Source: Rhodocytophaga aerolata
GTDB taxonomy: Bacteria; Bacteroidota; Bacteroidia; Cytophagales; 172606-1
DNA: 64,000 bases
Assembly (NCBI RefSeq): GCF_030503435.1
Contig: NZ_JAUKPO010000002.1
Location: forward strand, 248,001-312,000
Direction of reading: 5' to 3'
Made by a program: the position numbers and the translations under genes. The number at the start of each line of letters is the position of its first letter. Positions within the stretch are counted from its first letter, which is position 1. Shown one piece after another: positions 1 through 8,467 of this stretch. The notes under the pieces were generated by a model. The model was not told the origin of the DNA. It worked only from the letters and a program-made list of their open reading frames with translations, and searched no databases.

Positions 1-272
1 TTGCTTGTCTGGATAAACAACTTATACAATTCCCCTTAAAGCTGCGCCAGTGGAAGCAAGGCGACTGGTTTTGTCCGCTAGGGATGAATAAAAAGAAGAA
101 ATTAAGCGATTTTCTGATAGATGTAAAAATTCCGCTTAACTTGAAAAGCAAGATTTGGGTGCTGACATCCAATGGCTCCATAGTGTGGATTATTGGACAA
201 CGGATAGATAACCGGTTTAAGATTACGGAGAAAACCGAACATATCTTGCAGATAACTGCCCGAATCAGCTAA
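1..272 (+). CDS. tilS: tRNA(Ile)-lysidine synthase, C-terminal end (partial)
   Basis: Only the last ~90 codons are in the window; the frame is open from base 3 and ends at the TAA at 270-272. TilS modifies C34 of the tRNA(Ile) CAU anticodon to lysidine using ATP and lysine. The visible part matches the TilS C-terminal substrate-binding domain: the LRQWKQGDWFCPLGM segment, the KKKKLSDFLID stretch and the closing IGQRIDNRFKITEKT are the typical motifs. The catalytic PP-loop domain lies upstream of the window. An ATG at 84 opens a 62-codon frame but it is internal to this gene and is not a separate protein. Confidence 0.88.
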   Translation, partial: ACLDKQLIQFPLKLRQWKQGDWFCPLGMNKKKKLSDFLIDVKIPLNLKSKIWVLTSNGSIVWIIGQRIDNRFKITEKTEHILQITARIS

Positions 273-340
273 AGCTTAAACCCTTTGCTGACATATAATT
301 TTATTGGTAGATAATTAAATCTATATACGATTACTGCTGT

Positions 341-871
341 ATGATTAATCCATTTAAGAAAACATACTCCATCAAAGAGATGAATTTGTTCAGGTTCTTC
401 TCTAAAAATTATCTGTTTGAAAAGCTGACACAAGAGGAAATGGCTGTTTTTTTTCCGCACCTGCACCTGCGTAATTATACTCGTGGAGAAGCTGTTTTTT
501 TCAGGAATGACCCGAGCAGAGCTGTGTATATAGTTAAAACCGGCCGGGTAATGATTAATATTGACGTAGCCGACAAATTTGAATTTTTGAAGTTTGCCCG
601 CCCTTCCGAGTCTTTTGGCAACAATGCGGTGCTGGAAAATAGCCGCCGGGCATACAATGCCGTAGTCGATTCAGATTACTGCGATCTGTATGTACTTCCG
701 CAGGTGAATATTGTGGAAATATTTGAAGCCAATGTGGTGATACGGGCCAAAATGATTACAGCTCTTTGCGAGTTGTATAACCAACGTACCCTTAACTTGT
801 TTAAAGCCTACCAATCTACCTTTGGTTTTTTTGATCTTAGCCAGGCATACATGGACGAAATGAATATGTAA
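341..871 (+). CDS. Cyclic nucleotide-binding-fold (CRP-like sensor domain) protein
   Basis: A 176-residue protein made mainly of one cyclic nucleotide-binding (double-stranded beta-helix) domain at about residues 25-135, with a helical C-terminus. Visible signs are the YTRGEAVFFRNDPSRAVYIVKTGRV run (beta strands around residues 46-70) and the position of the phosphate-binding cassette at residues 92-106. In that cassette the usual Glu that contacts the ribose (F-G-E) is Asn here (FGNNAVLENSRRA), although an Arg remains, so binding of cAMP is doubtful. There is no helix-turn-helix after the domain, so it is not a CRP-type transcription factor as it stands. Monocistronic; no clear promoter seen. 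Function unknown. Confidence 0.7.
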   Translation: MINPFKKTYSIKEMNLFRFFSKNYLFEKLTQEEMAVFFPHLHLRNYTRGEAVFFRNDPSRAVYIVKTGRVMINIDVADKFEFLKFARPSESFGNNAVLENSRRAYNAVVDSDYCDLYVLPQVNIVEIFEANVVIRAKMITALCELYNQRTLNLFKAYQSTFGFFDLSQAYMDEMNM

Positions 872-1110
872 ACTTTTGATTGAAGCAAGAAAACAAGACA
901 GCACATATATTTTCTATCCCTTGGTTGTTGATAAAATACAACGTATTTCCTTACATAACAGGCTTGCTTAAGGGAAAAACCTTGTCAGGAAGTTGGATCG
1001 ATCCAGTAAAAAAATAGCACGATTACCTGACCAGTATTAGCAATTCCGCACGATAACTTATAAATTCGCGCGTGTAAAATGTATTTTGTTCACTAAACTC
1101 GTATACTTAT

Positions 1111-2049
1111 ATGAAAATTACAGTAGTGGGAGCAGGTAATGTGGGTGCTACATGTGCCGACGTCCTCGCTTATAAAGAAATAGGTAACCAGGTAGTATTA
1201 TTAGATATCAAAGAAGGGATTGCCGAAGGAAAAGCCCTGGATATCTGGCAGAAAGCCCCAATCGATTTGTATGATACCCGCACTATAGGCGTAACGAATG
1301 ATTATAGCCGGACAGCCGATTCGGATGTAGTAGTCATTACCTCTGGCTTACCCCGCAAACCAGGGATGAGCCGCGATGATCTTATCTCCACGAATGCTAA
1401 CATTGTGCGTTCGGTTACAGAAAATGTAGTAAAACACTCTCCTAACGCCATCATTATTGTGGTTTCCAATCCACTGGATGTAATGACGTATTGTGCGCAT
1501 ATTACTTCTAAAATGCCCCGTACCAGAGTAATGGGTATGGCAGGTATCCTGGATACAGCCCGTTACAGAGCCTTTCTGGCTGACGAAATTAATTGTTCAC
1601 CAAAAGACATACAAGCCATGCTAATGGGTGGCCATGGCGATACAATGGTACCTTTGCCGCGTTATACTACTGTTGGCGGTATTCCGGTAACTGAACTGGT
1701 TGCCAAAGACAAACTGGATGCCATTGTAAACCGTACCATTAATGGAGGAGGCGAACTGGTAAAACTAATGGGTACTTCTGCCTGGTATGCGCCTGGCTCG
1801 GCTGCCGCACAAATGGTAGAAGCCATTGTAAAAGACCAACGCAGAATATTCCCGGTTTGCTTGAAGCTGGAAGGCGAATACGACATTGATAATTGCTACC
1901 TGGGCGCGCCGGTTGTGTTGGGTAAAAATGGTATCGAAAAAATTATTGAACTTAAGCTGAACGACGAAGAAAAAGCCCTGCTGGAAGTTTCCAGACAGAA
2001 AGTAACGGAAGTAATGCAGGTTCTGGACAACATCGTTGAGAAAAGCTAA
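1111..2049 (+). CDS. mdh: Malate dehydrogenase
   Basis: NAD-dependent oxidation of malate to oxaloacetate in the TCA cycle, cytosolic. The 312 residues are full length for the LDH-like malate dehydrogenase group. The N-terminal Rossmann motif is VGAGNVGAT, with the acidic NAD-selecting residue in VVLLDIKEG. The substrate-binding Arg residues lie in SGLPRKPGMSRDD and in the MAGILDTARYR segment, and the catalytic His is in GGHGDTMVP. Start ATG at 1111 sits directly before the first beta strand. A TATTTTG sequence near 1082-1088 resembles a shortened Bacteroidota -7 box. A strong hairpin follows the stop, so it is a single-gene unit. Confidence 0.96.
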   Translation: MKITVVGAGNVGATCADVLAYKEIGNQVVLLDIKEGIAEGKALDIWQKAPIDLYDTRTIGVTNDYSRTADSDVVVITSGLPRKPGMSRDDLISTNANIVRSVTENVVKHSPNAIIIVVSNPLDVMTYCAHITSKMPRTRVMGMAGILDTARYRAFLADEINCSPKDIQAMLMGGHGDTMVPLPRYTTVGGIPVTELVAKDKLDAIVNRTINGGGELVKLMGTSAWYAPGSAAAQMVEAIVKDQRRIFPVCLKLEGEYDIDNCYLGAPVVLGKNGIEKIIELKLNDEEKALLEVSRQKVTEVMQVLDNIVEKS

Positions 2050-2074
2050 GCAGCTAAAATTCTTTTGTTTTTGC

Positions 2075-2107
2075 AAAAAAGTGATAAACCCGGTTTATCA
2101 CTTTTTT
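2075..2107 (+). terminator. Rho-independent terminator of mdh
   Basis: A perfect inverted repeat (AAAAAAGTGATAAAC, a CCG loop, then GTTTATCACTTTTTT) begins about 25 bases after the mdh stop. The A-rich left arm and T-rich right arm would serve both strands. Confidence 0.85.
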
Positions 2108-2433
2108 ATTGTTTATTGCTCAGCAGAATATTCGTTAAAAACAGGATCTGTTGGTCAAATTATTTTAACTAAATTACTGCAAATCAACCTATTGAACACA
2201 TATACCGCATTTTACATCGGCTAGTTATCCTCTTCAGAAGCAGTAGTTACTGCTGATTTGTATACCACCCTCCGCTAGTTTACCTGATAAAGTACTGCTT
2301 GTCCTAGCTGAAGTTTCTATTCCTAGAATGAATCTTACATTTCCCTGGTTTGCCTTAACTTACCGGCGGCATAGTTTTAGAATTAAATCAATTAAATTAT
2401 ATCCACGATTTAGAAGCTCATCAGCCTTGCTAC
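2108..2433. other. Intergenic region between mdh and the hybrid kinase
   Basis: About 325 bases without a credible gene. It holds a short inverted repeat, AGCAGTA-GT-TACTGCT (2239-2254), and an AT-rich stretch with TAGTTTTA near 2372 that is one base off the TAnnTTTG -7 box. The promoter of the kinase gene presumably lies here. A 62-codon frame running 2036-2224 overlaps mdh and the terminator and has no coding features. Confidence 0.5.
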
Positions 2434-4809
2434 ATGAAAACTAGGACATTGCATACAACTTCTGCACAGGAAAAGAACCTGGATAAGTTGATCTTATCGA
2501 ATATGCATGATGTTATATGCCTGCACGATAAAGAGGGTAAGTTCGTTTATATCTCTCCTTCAGTGGAAAGGCAACTTGGGTACACGCCTGCAGAATTACT
2601 CAATGCTTCGGCATATAGCCTTGTATTTGCCGAAGACCAGCAAAAGATAGAAAGTGAATACTTGAAGCCCTTACTGAAAGGAAGTTTCAACACCAGTTTC
2701 ACCTACCGTATCCGTAAAAAAGATAGCACGTACATATGGTTTGAAACGTTCATCTGGCGCATAGATCAAGCTGAAGAAGGCATTTCTTATCAATCTGTTT
2801 CCAGAAATATTACCGAGCGCATGTATGCCGAGCAGCGGCTGAAAGTACTGAATGAAAGCCTGGCTGAAGCGCAGAAAATAGCTCACATAGGCAACTGGGA
2901 ATACAACCCTGTAACAAAGGAAATATGGTGGTCAGAGGAGTTATTTAACATTTATGGGTTAGATCATGCAAGTGTAGCTCCTTCATTTGAAGAGTTTGTA
3001 AAATATATCGCTCCGGACGATACGCAACTGGTTTTTGTTGAACTCAACAAGTGTATTCAACATGGGTTGATGTATGATGTTACCTACCGGATAATTCTCG
3101 CAGATCAATCCGTAAAATATATTCATACCATTGGCCGCCCGGTGTTAGCAGCTGATGGTAGAGTGATGTCCATAAAAGGGATTTGTCATGAAGTATCGCA
3201 GCAAAAGCTGGCGGAAGCCCAGCTGATAAAGGCAAAAGAGTTGGCTGAAGAATCGGTACGGATGAAAGAGCAGTTTCTGGCTAATATGAGCCACGAGATC
3301 CGTACGCCGCTGAATGGGATTGTTGGTGTCGCCCACTTATTGTCGAAAACTCCCTTGAATAAGGAGCAGAGGCAATTTATGGAAGCTATTAAATTTTCAG
3401 CCGACAACCTGATGGTAATTATCAATGATATTCTGGATCTGGCTAAAATCGAAGCCGGGAAAATGCATATCGAAGAAGCCCCTCTGCAAGTCAGGCAAGT
3501 AGTAAAAAATGTAGCAAACATGTTTTCTATCAAAACCAATGAAAAAAACCTGGCTTTGGTAGTAGACGTTGCAGAGAATGTTCCCGAATATATGCTCGGA
3601 GACTCCGTGCGGCTGAATCAAATATTGCTAAATCTGGTGGGCAATGCTGTCAAATTCACTCATACTGGTTCCATAACGGTTGGTGTGCGAATGATAAAAG
3701 AAACAGAGGGTGAGGCAACTCTTCGGTTTTCGGTGAAAGATACTGGTATTGGTATTGCCGAAGATAAATTGCAGTATATTTTTGAAAGCTTTACACAAGC
3801 TACGCACGACACTACCCGCAAATTTGGCGGAACAGGACTGGGTCTGGCTATCTGTAAAAAATTGGTGGAACTTCAGAAAGGAAAAATCGACATTAAAAGC
3901 ACCTTAGGCGAAGGAAGTGAATTTAGCATTATTGTTCCCTACAAAAAAGATAAAACACATGCAGCCTCTGTCACCCGCGAACCAGCCATTCCTGACAAAG
4001 AATGTTTACCCGAAAACATCCGCATACTGCTTGCCGAAGATAACGAGATAAACCGGCTGATCCTGATTAATATGCTCAAGCGGTGGAAGTTGATAAAATC
4101 GCAGGTGGATATTGCTACCAATGGCAAAGAAGTGCTGGAGCTTTTAAGCAAACAAACCTATGATCTGATTCTGATGGATTGCCAGATGCCTGAAATGGAT
4201 GGCTATACCACCACCCGTATTATCAGAAATGAGTTAGCTTCTCCAACCAGGGAAGTACCCATTATAGCCGTAACAGCCTCTGCCTTGCAGCAGGATAAAG
4301 AAAAAGTATTTGCAGCCGGCATGGATGACTTTATTCCCAAACCTTTTGAGCAGGCAGATTTATTTAACAAAATTTTGTCTGTTGTACGGCGTAACCCGGA
4401 TTCTGTACCTCAGCTGCAGGTGAAAGAAATATCTCAGGAAACCCATGAAAAGCTTTTTGATCTTTCTTTCCTCAAGAGCATTGCCGGCGAAGATTTATAC
4501 GAGTTGGAAGAGATCATTCTGAAATTCATTGAAAAACTTCCGATTGAAATAACCCTGATGGAGCAAGCCATGGCAGAGAAAAACTTTAAGCAAATGGCTG
4601 CCTATGCACATAAAATTAAGGCAAACGTCCGGTTCTTTGGCATAGAATCGCTGTTTGAAATAATTGAGCTACTCGAAAAAACAGGTACCGTTCCCAGAAA
4701 CCAGGTAGATATTCAAATACTACAACACCATATAGGAACAGTAAAAAATATCTCTACAAAAGTACTGGCTGAATTAACTAAACTTGTTACGGTTAATAGC
4801 AGAGCTTAA
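2434..4809 (+). CDS. Hybrid sensor histidine kinase (PAS-PAS-HisKA-HATPase-REC-HPt)
   Basis: A 791-residue soluble sensor with no transmembrane segment. Domains in order: PAS about 15-130, a second PAS (PAS_3 type) about 140-265, HisKA with the phosphoacceptor H287 in FLANMSHEIRTPLNG, HATPase with the N box near residue 403 (LNLVGNAVKF) and G boxes DTGIGI and GGTGLGLA (about 436-470), a receiver domain from about 529 with D582 in LMDCQMPEMDG and the conserved Lys in IPKPF, and a C-terminal HPt domain with H726 in AYAHKIKAN. All four phosphorelay sites (H-D-H plus ATP site) are intact, so a full relay to an unknown separate response regulator is expected. No regulator gene is adjacent; input signal unknown. 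Downstream it meets the convergent Gfo/Idh gene at a shared hairpin. Confidence 0.93.
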   Translation: MKTRTLHTTSAQEKNLDKLILSNMHDVICLHDKEGKFVYISPSVERQLGYTPAELLNASAYSLVFAEDQQKIESEYLKPLLKGSFNTSFTYRIRKKDSTYIWFETFIWRIDQAEEGISYQSVSRNITERMYAEQRLKVLNESLAEAQKIAHIGNWEYNPVTKEIWWSEELFNIYGLDHASVAPSFEEFVKYIAPDDTQLVFVELNKCIQHGLMYDVTYRIILADQSVKYIHTIGRPVLAADGRVMSIKGICHEVSQQKLAEAQLIKAKELAEESVRMKEQFLANMSHEIRTPLNGIVGVAHLLSKTPLNKEQRQFMEAIKFSADNLMVIINDILDLAKIEAGKMHIEEAPLQVRQVVKNVANMFSIKTNEKNLALVVDVAENVPEYMLGDSVRLNQILLNLVGNAVKFTHTGSITVGVRMIKETEGEATLRFSVKDTGIGIAEDKLQYIFESFTQATHDTTRKFGGTGLGLAICKKLVELQKGKIDIKSTLGEGSEFSIIVPYKKDKTHAASVTREPAIPDKECLPENIRILLAEDNEINRLILINMLKRWKLIKSQVDIATNGKEVLELLSKQTYDLILMDCQMPEMDGYTTTRIIRNELASPTREVPIIAVTASALQQDKEKVFAAGMDDFIPKPFEQADLFNKILSVVRRNPDSVPQLQVKEISQETHEKLFDLSFLKSIAGEDLYELEEIILKFIEKLPIEITLMEQAMAEKNFKQMAAYAHKIKANVRFFGIESLFEIIELLEKTGTVPRNQVDIQILQHHIGTVKNISTKVLAELTKLVTVNSRA

Positions 4810-4811
4810 AT

Positions 4812-4841
4812 AAAAAGGCTGCCGATAAGGACAACCTTTTT
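4812..4841. terminator. Bidirectional terminator between convergent genes
   Basis: Imperfect hairpin, AAAAAGGCTGCC / GGACAACCTTTTT, with two mismatches, lying between the kinase stop (4809) and the stop of the minus-strand oxidoreductase (4862). A-run and T-run flanks suit both directions. Confidence 0.6.
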
Positions 4842-4861
4842 ATTCATCTACAGCAAATGAA

Positions 4862-6355
4862 CTAAAGTAATGCCCATCCCTGGCGATACTGCCTGCGAAT
4901 ATACTCATTTGCCTCAGGCACATTTGTCACCCGCATATTGGGTCCATCCCAAAGCAATTTTTTCCCTGGCACCATCGCGGCAACCACACCCAGTAACATC
5001 GTCTCAGTTAAGGGTCCGGCATAATCGAAGTTAGAGCTGGGTTGTTTGTTATTTTTTATCCCATTTACCCAATCCATTTCGTGGCTGGTGGTTACCCGTT
5101 CTATTGTAGGTTTTGGCTGCTTATACGATTCCATTTTAGATTTTGGCAACAAACGTGGATTCCGGCCATATGTTTCGTGCATCAGCTTGCCTTTATCTCC
5201 TACAAATAATACGCCGCCTCCTTTGTCTATATTTTCACTAGGTTCCATTTCTTCGGGGCGTGGAGGCATCAGGCCACCATCGTACCAGGTCATCCGCACC
5301 GCTGGCATATCTCCACGAGCCGCAAAATCGTAATGCACAATAGAAGCCAGCGGATAGCTTTCCAGTACATCTTTTCCACTGGCATCTTTACTTTTACCAA
5401 AAGGCGTAGAAGTGGCTTCTATACTTACTGGCGCACCTAGTTTTAAGGCCCAGTTTGGATGATCTATCAGGTGGGCACCCATATCGCCTAGCGCACTTAC
5501 GCCATAATCTACCCAGCCACGCCATTTAAAAGGAGTATACGCCGGATTATACGGACGGTAAGGCGCCGGACCGAGGAACAATTCCCAATCCAAGGTATCT
5601 GGTACGGCAGGTTTATCTTCAGGCCGCGGTATGCCTTGCGGCCAGATAGGGCGGTTGGTCCATACGTGTACCTCTGTTACTTTCCCGATGGCACCATCCG
5701 CTATCCATTCATTTATTTTCCGTGCATCGTCGCTGGAGTGGCCCTGGTTTCCCATTTGGGTGATCACTTTGGCTTTCCGGGCTTCTTCCGCCAGTGTACG
5801 GGCTTCGTGTACGGTATAGGTTAAAGGTTTTTGTACATACACATGTTTGCCCATTTTCATAGCGGCCAGGGCAATTACGGCATGCGTATGATCTGGGGTG
5901 GCAACTACTACTGCATCTATATCTTTCTGCTTATCCAGCATTTGCCGGTAATCTTTGTATTGCTTGGCCTTTCCGTAATGTTCTTTTAACCGCTTAAAAT
6001 TCTCTGTCTGGTCATTAATAGACTTCCGTTCCTGGTCAGTTTTCACCTCTTTCAACCTGGCCTGCGCTTTTTCCATGTCTGCATCCAGCTTTTCGTAAGC
6101 CTTTTTGGTATAATCCCAGTCCACATCGCATAAAGCAACTATATTCTGTGTACTTAAATTAAGCAAATTAGCTCTGCCCATACCACCTACGCCTACCCCG
6201 GCAATATTTACTTTATCACTAGGCGGAATAAAACCCGGACCACCAATTACGTGGCGGGGAACAATCGTAAAAGCCGCAGCTGTGAAGGCCGCACCTTTAA
6301 TAAACGTGCGGCGGGTAATCGGATTTTCTGTTTTAGCAGGTTCATCGTTTTTCAT
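4862..6355 (-). CDS. Tat-exported Gfo/Idh/MocA family oxidoreductase
   Basis: NAD(P)-dependent sugar or sugar-derivative oxidoreductase, predicted periplasmic. I start it at the ATG at 6355 (497 residues) because this puts the twin-arginine signal [16 protein letters not shown] at residues 14-29; an upstream in-frame start at 6382 only adds nine residues. The Rossmann motif is [10 protein letters not shown] and the conserved Lys of the EKP-type motif is in VQKPLTY (about residue 176). Odd feature: between the second beta strand (LCDVDW, residue 80) and the usual [10 protein letters not shown] (about 131-140) there is a highly charged helical insertion of roughly 35 residues (about 90-126). 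Long C-terminal domain typical of Bacteroidota/Planctomycetes homologues, some of which act on glycosides. Substrate not readable from sequence. Single gene between hairpins. Confidence 0.9.
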   Translation of the reverse strand: MKNDEPAKTENPITRRTFIKGAAFTAAAFTIVPRHVIGGPGFIPPSDKVNIAGVGVGGMGRANLLNLSTQNIVALCDVDWDYTKKAYEKLDADMEKAQARLKEVKTDQERKSINDQTENFKRLKEHYGKAKQYKDYRQMLDKQKDIDAVVVATPDHTHAVIALAAMKMGKHVYVQKPLTYTVHEARTLAEEARKAKVITQMGNQGHSSDDARKINEWIADGAIGKVTEVHVWTNRPIWPQGIPRPEDKPAVPDTLDWELFLGPAPYRPYNPAYTPFKWRGWVDYGVSALGDMGAHLIDHPNWALKLGAPVSIEATSTPFGKSKDASGKDVLESYPLASIVHYDFAARGDMPAVRMTWYDGGLMPPRPEEMEPSENIDKGGGVLFVGDKGKLMHETYGRNPRLLPKSKMESYKQPKPTIERVTTSHEMDWVNGIKNNKQPSSNFDYAGPLTETMLLGVVAAMVPGKKLLWDGPNMRVTNVPEANEYIRRQYRQGWALL

Positions 6356-6500
6356 AACAGTATGGATTAAAGCAAGGTACAAGGTTATGTTTACTGAATA
6401 TTACCCGAATTCTACCATAATTTTAGCACAATTGCCAGAAGTTTTACTAAAAAAGTAGGAACTATATTCGGGGTATAGTTCCTTACGAAGTCATAGCTAA

Positions 6501-6536
6501 CACAAAAAGCCTGCGATTAGCAGGCTTTTTGTGTTA
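6501..6536. terminator. Strong hairpin terminator
   Basis: Perfect 16-bp stem (AACACAAAAAGCCTGC / GCAGGCTTTTTGTGTT) with a GATTA loop. It sits just downstream of the minus-strand OmpA-like gene (stop 6555) and upstream of the minus-strand oxidoreductase start. Confidence 0.9.
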
Positions 6537-6554
6537 CTAAATATATACTGCCGA

Positions 6555-7187
6555 TTACTTTGCTTTACGAGGATTCGTCATAGCTACAATATCTACCCGG
6601 CGGTTAGATTTTTTTGCACTGGTAGCTGGCACGGTGGTAGTTGGCTGATTTTCTCCCATGGGTTGTACCGAAATGCGGGATTCATCAATGTTCCCATTTT
6701 CTACAAGCCAGTTCCTGACAGCCATGGCACGTTCAGAAGATAAGGCAATATTCTCCTTACTTGTTCCTTCCGAAGGATCGGCATATCCATAGATCCGGAT
6801 ATCACCTTTCGCTCTTTCAGCCATAGATAAAACTATCTTGTTTAACGTTTCCTTAGAATTTTCCCGGAGTTTGGCTTGTCCTTTGTCAAACAGAATAGAT
6901 TCCTCCATGGAATAAACCGTATAGTCTTTATTTCCGCGGGTTTCTAATCCGATTACTGATACTTCCGGTAATTTTACGGAAGGTGCATTACGATCCAGCT
7001 GGTTCCACTGGGCATCCATATCGGTTGTTTCCGCATCATTGCTGGCCATGGTTTCATCCGGATCGTTAACTACTACACTGTCTGACACGGCAAGATCCTC
7101 ATTTTTTGTGCTGCTGTCACTGCTCTGATTGCATCCATATAAAGAAGCAGTTATCAGCAAACTCAGAATGGCTGTTTTCTTAATCAT
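6555..7187 (-). CDS. OmpA-family lipoprotein
   Basis: Peptidoglycan-associated outer-membrane lipoprotein. Starting at the ATG at 7187 (210 residues) gives a compact signal peptide ending in the lipobox LYGC (Cys19); a longer frame opens at 7247 but would put 20 extra residues before the signal. After a low-complexity acidic linker (about 20-80) comes the OmpA C-terminal domain (about 105-205) with the peptidoglycan-binding pattern: FDKGQAKLRENSKETLNKI, the YGYADPSEG loop, LSSERAMAVRNWL and the NRRVDI ending. Canonical OmpA has NxxLSxxRA and an Asp that bind diaminopimelate; here the motif is NIALSSERA. Transcribed alone, divergent from the glycosidase candidate. Confidence 0.88.
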   Translation of the reverse strand: MIKKTAILSLLITASLYGCNQSSDSSTKNEDLAVSDSVVVNDPDETMASNDAETTDMDAQWNQLDRNAPSVKLPEVSVIGLETRGNKDYTVYSMEESILFDKGQAKLRENSKETLNKIVLSMAERAKGDIRIYGYADPSEGTSKENIALSSERAMAVRNWLVENGNIDESRISVQPMGENQPTTTVPATSAKKSNRRVDIVAMTNPRKAK

Positions 7188-7268
7188 AACTGTATTAGGT
7201 TTTAGTGATACTTTCATTACGGAGTTTATTCTTAAATTGTTAACCAAACTTTAGTCATCTTTGTAGCT

Positions 7269-8417
7269 ATGGCCGACCAGTTTCTGAAAATGGGTTCCTT
7301 TATAAATTCTCCGGCATTTTTCCGGTATGCCATCTGCTGGCTCCTAGCAGCTTATTTTTTTCTAAACATACTTCCAGCCATAAGCCAGCCAAAACGAAAA
7401 ACGGACGTATCTATACAAGGAGAAAAATTCTACATCAATGGAAAACCTACCTTTGAGGGCCGCACCTGGAATGGCTATCAGGTAGAAGGTTTATTGCCCA
7501 ACTCCCGGATGGTACAAGGTATATTTGATGATTTAAATCCGGAAACACAATCCCGTTGGACTTACCCGGATGGAAAGAAATGGGATGCCAACCGCAATAC
7601 CAAAGAATTTATAAAAGCCATGCCGCAATGGAAAAAACACGGATTACTGGCATTCACTATTAATCTGCAAGGCGGTAGCCCGGAAGGCTATTCTAAGAAT
7701 CAACCCTGGTACAATTCGGCTGTCGATGAAAATGGAGAGTTGCGGCCAGCGTATATGGAACGTCTGCAAAAAATTTTGGACCGGGCCGATAAACTGGGGA
7801 TGGTTGTTATACTGGGTATTTTTTATTTTGGACAAGATGAACGGGTGAAGGAGGAAGCAGCTGTACTAAAAGCCGTAGACAACACGGTAAACTGGCTTTT
7901 TGACCATAATTACCAGCATGTACTATTGGAGATAAATAATGAATGTGATATTAACTATACCCATGCTATTTTGCAGCCAGACCGCGTACATGAACTGATT
8001 GAACGGGTAAAAAATACGACACGCAACGGGCGGCGTTATCTGGTAAGCACCAGCTATGGTGGCGGCACTATTCCTAAACCAACTGTGGTAAAATCAGCAG
8101 ATTTTCTGCTCTTACATGGCAACGGCGTAAGCGATCCAAAGCGTATAAAGGCAATGGTTGAAGAAACCCGGCGGGTAGAGGGATATACACCAAAGCCCAT
8201 TGTATTTAATGAAGATGACCATTTTGATTTTGATCAGCCTGAAAATAATTTTGTAGCAGCCACCAAAGCCTATGCTTCCTGGGGGTATTTTGATTTCCGT
8301 ATGAAAGATGAAGGCTACGAGGAAGGATACCAGAGTATACCGGTGAACTGGAAAATTAGCTCTGCACGTAAAAAAGGCTTTTTTAATAAACTAAAAGAAA
8401 TTACCGGAGGTCTGTAA
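7269..8417 (+). CDS. Exported TIM-barrel glycoside hydrolase candidate (clan GH-A-like)
   Basis: 382 residues with an N-terminal hydrophobic signal or anchor at about 17-40 ending near AISQ, then a domain beginning GEKFYINGKPTFEGRTWNG as in many (beta/alpha)8 glycosidases. Two acidic sites are spaced as in clan GH-A: E225 in LEINNECD (the Asn-Glu that ends strand 4, acid/base) and E315 in IVFNEDDHFD (strand 7, candidate nucleophile). I cannot place it in a numbered GH family. A CATCTTTG box at 7256-7263 is so close to the ATG at 7269 that the true start may be the next ATG at 7290. Followed 50 bp later by a GH3 gene on the same strand, so a saccharide-degrading pair is possible. Family assignment is inference. 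Confidence 0.6.
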   Translation: MADQFLKMGSFINSPAFFRYAICWLLAAYFFLNILPAISQPKRKTDVSIQGEKFYINGKPTFEGRTWNGYQVEGLLPNSRMVQGIFDDLNPETQSRWTYPDGKKWDANRNTKEFIKAMPQWKKHGLLAFTINLQGGSPEGYSKNQPWYNSAVDENGELRPAYMERLQKILDRADKLGMVVILGIFYFGQDERVKEEAAVLKAVDNTVNWLFDHNYQHVLLEINNECDINYTHAILQPDRVHELIERVKNTTRNGRRYLVSTSYGGGTIPKPTVVKSADFLLLHGNGVSDPKRIKAMVEETRRVEGYTPKPIVFNEDDHFDFDQPENNFVAATKAYASWGYFDFRMKDEGYEEGYQSIPVNWKISSARKKGFFNKLKEITGGL

Positions 8418-8467
8418 GGCAGGCGTTCAACTTAACCAAGTACTATTTATTGTTTCTAGTCATAGCC

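Noticed and set aside
994-1005. Perfect 12-bp palindrome TGGATCGATCCA upstream of mdh
   Set aside because: About a dozen palindromes of this size are expected by chance in 64 kb, and nothing else supports a site.
2239-2254. Inverted repeat AGCAGTA-GT-TACTGCT as an operator for the hybrid kinase
   Set aside because: Seven-base arms are expected several times by chance in a window this long; listed only as part of the intergenic description.
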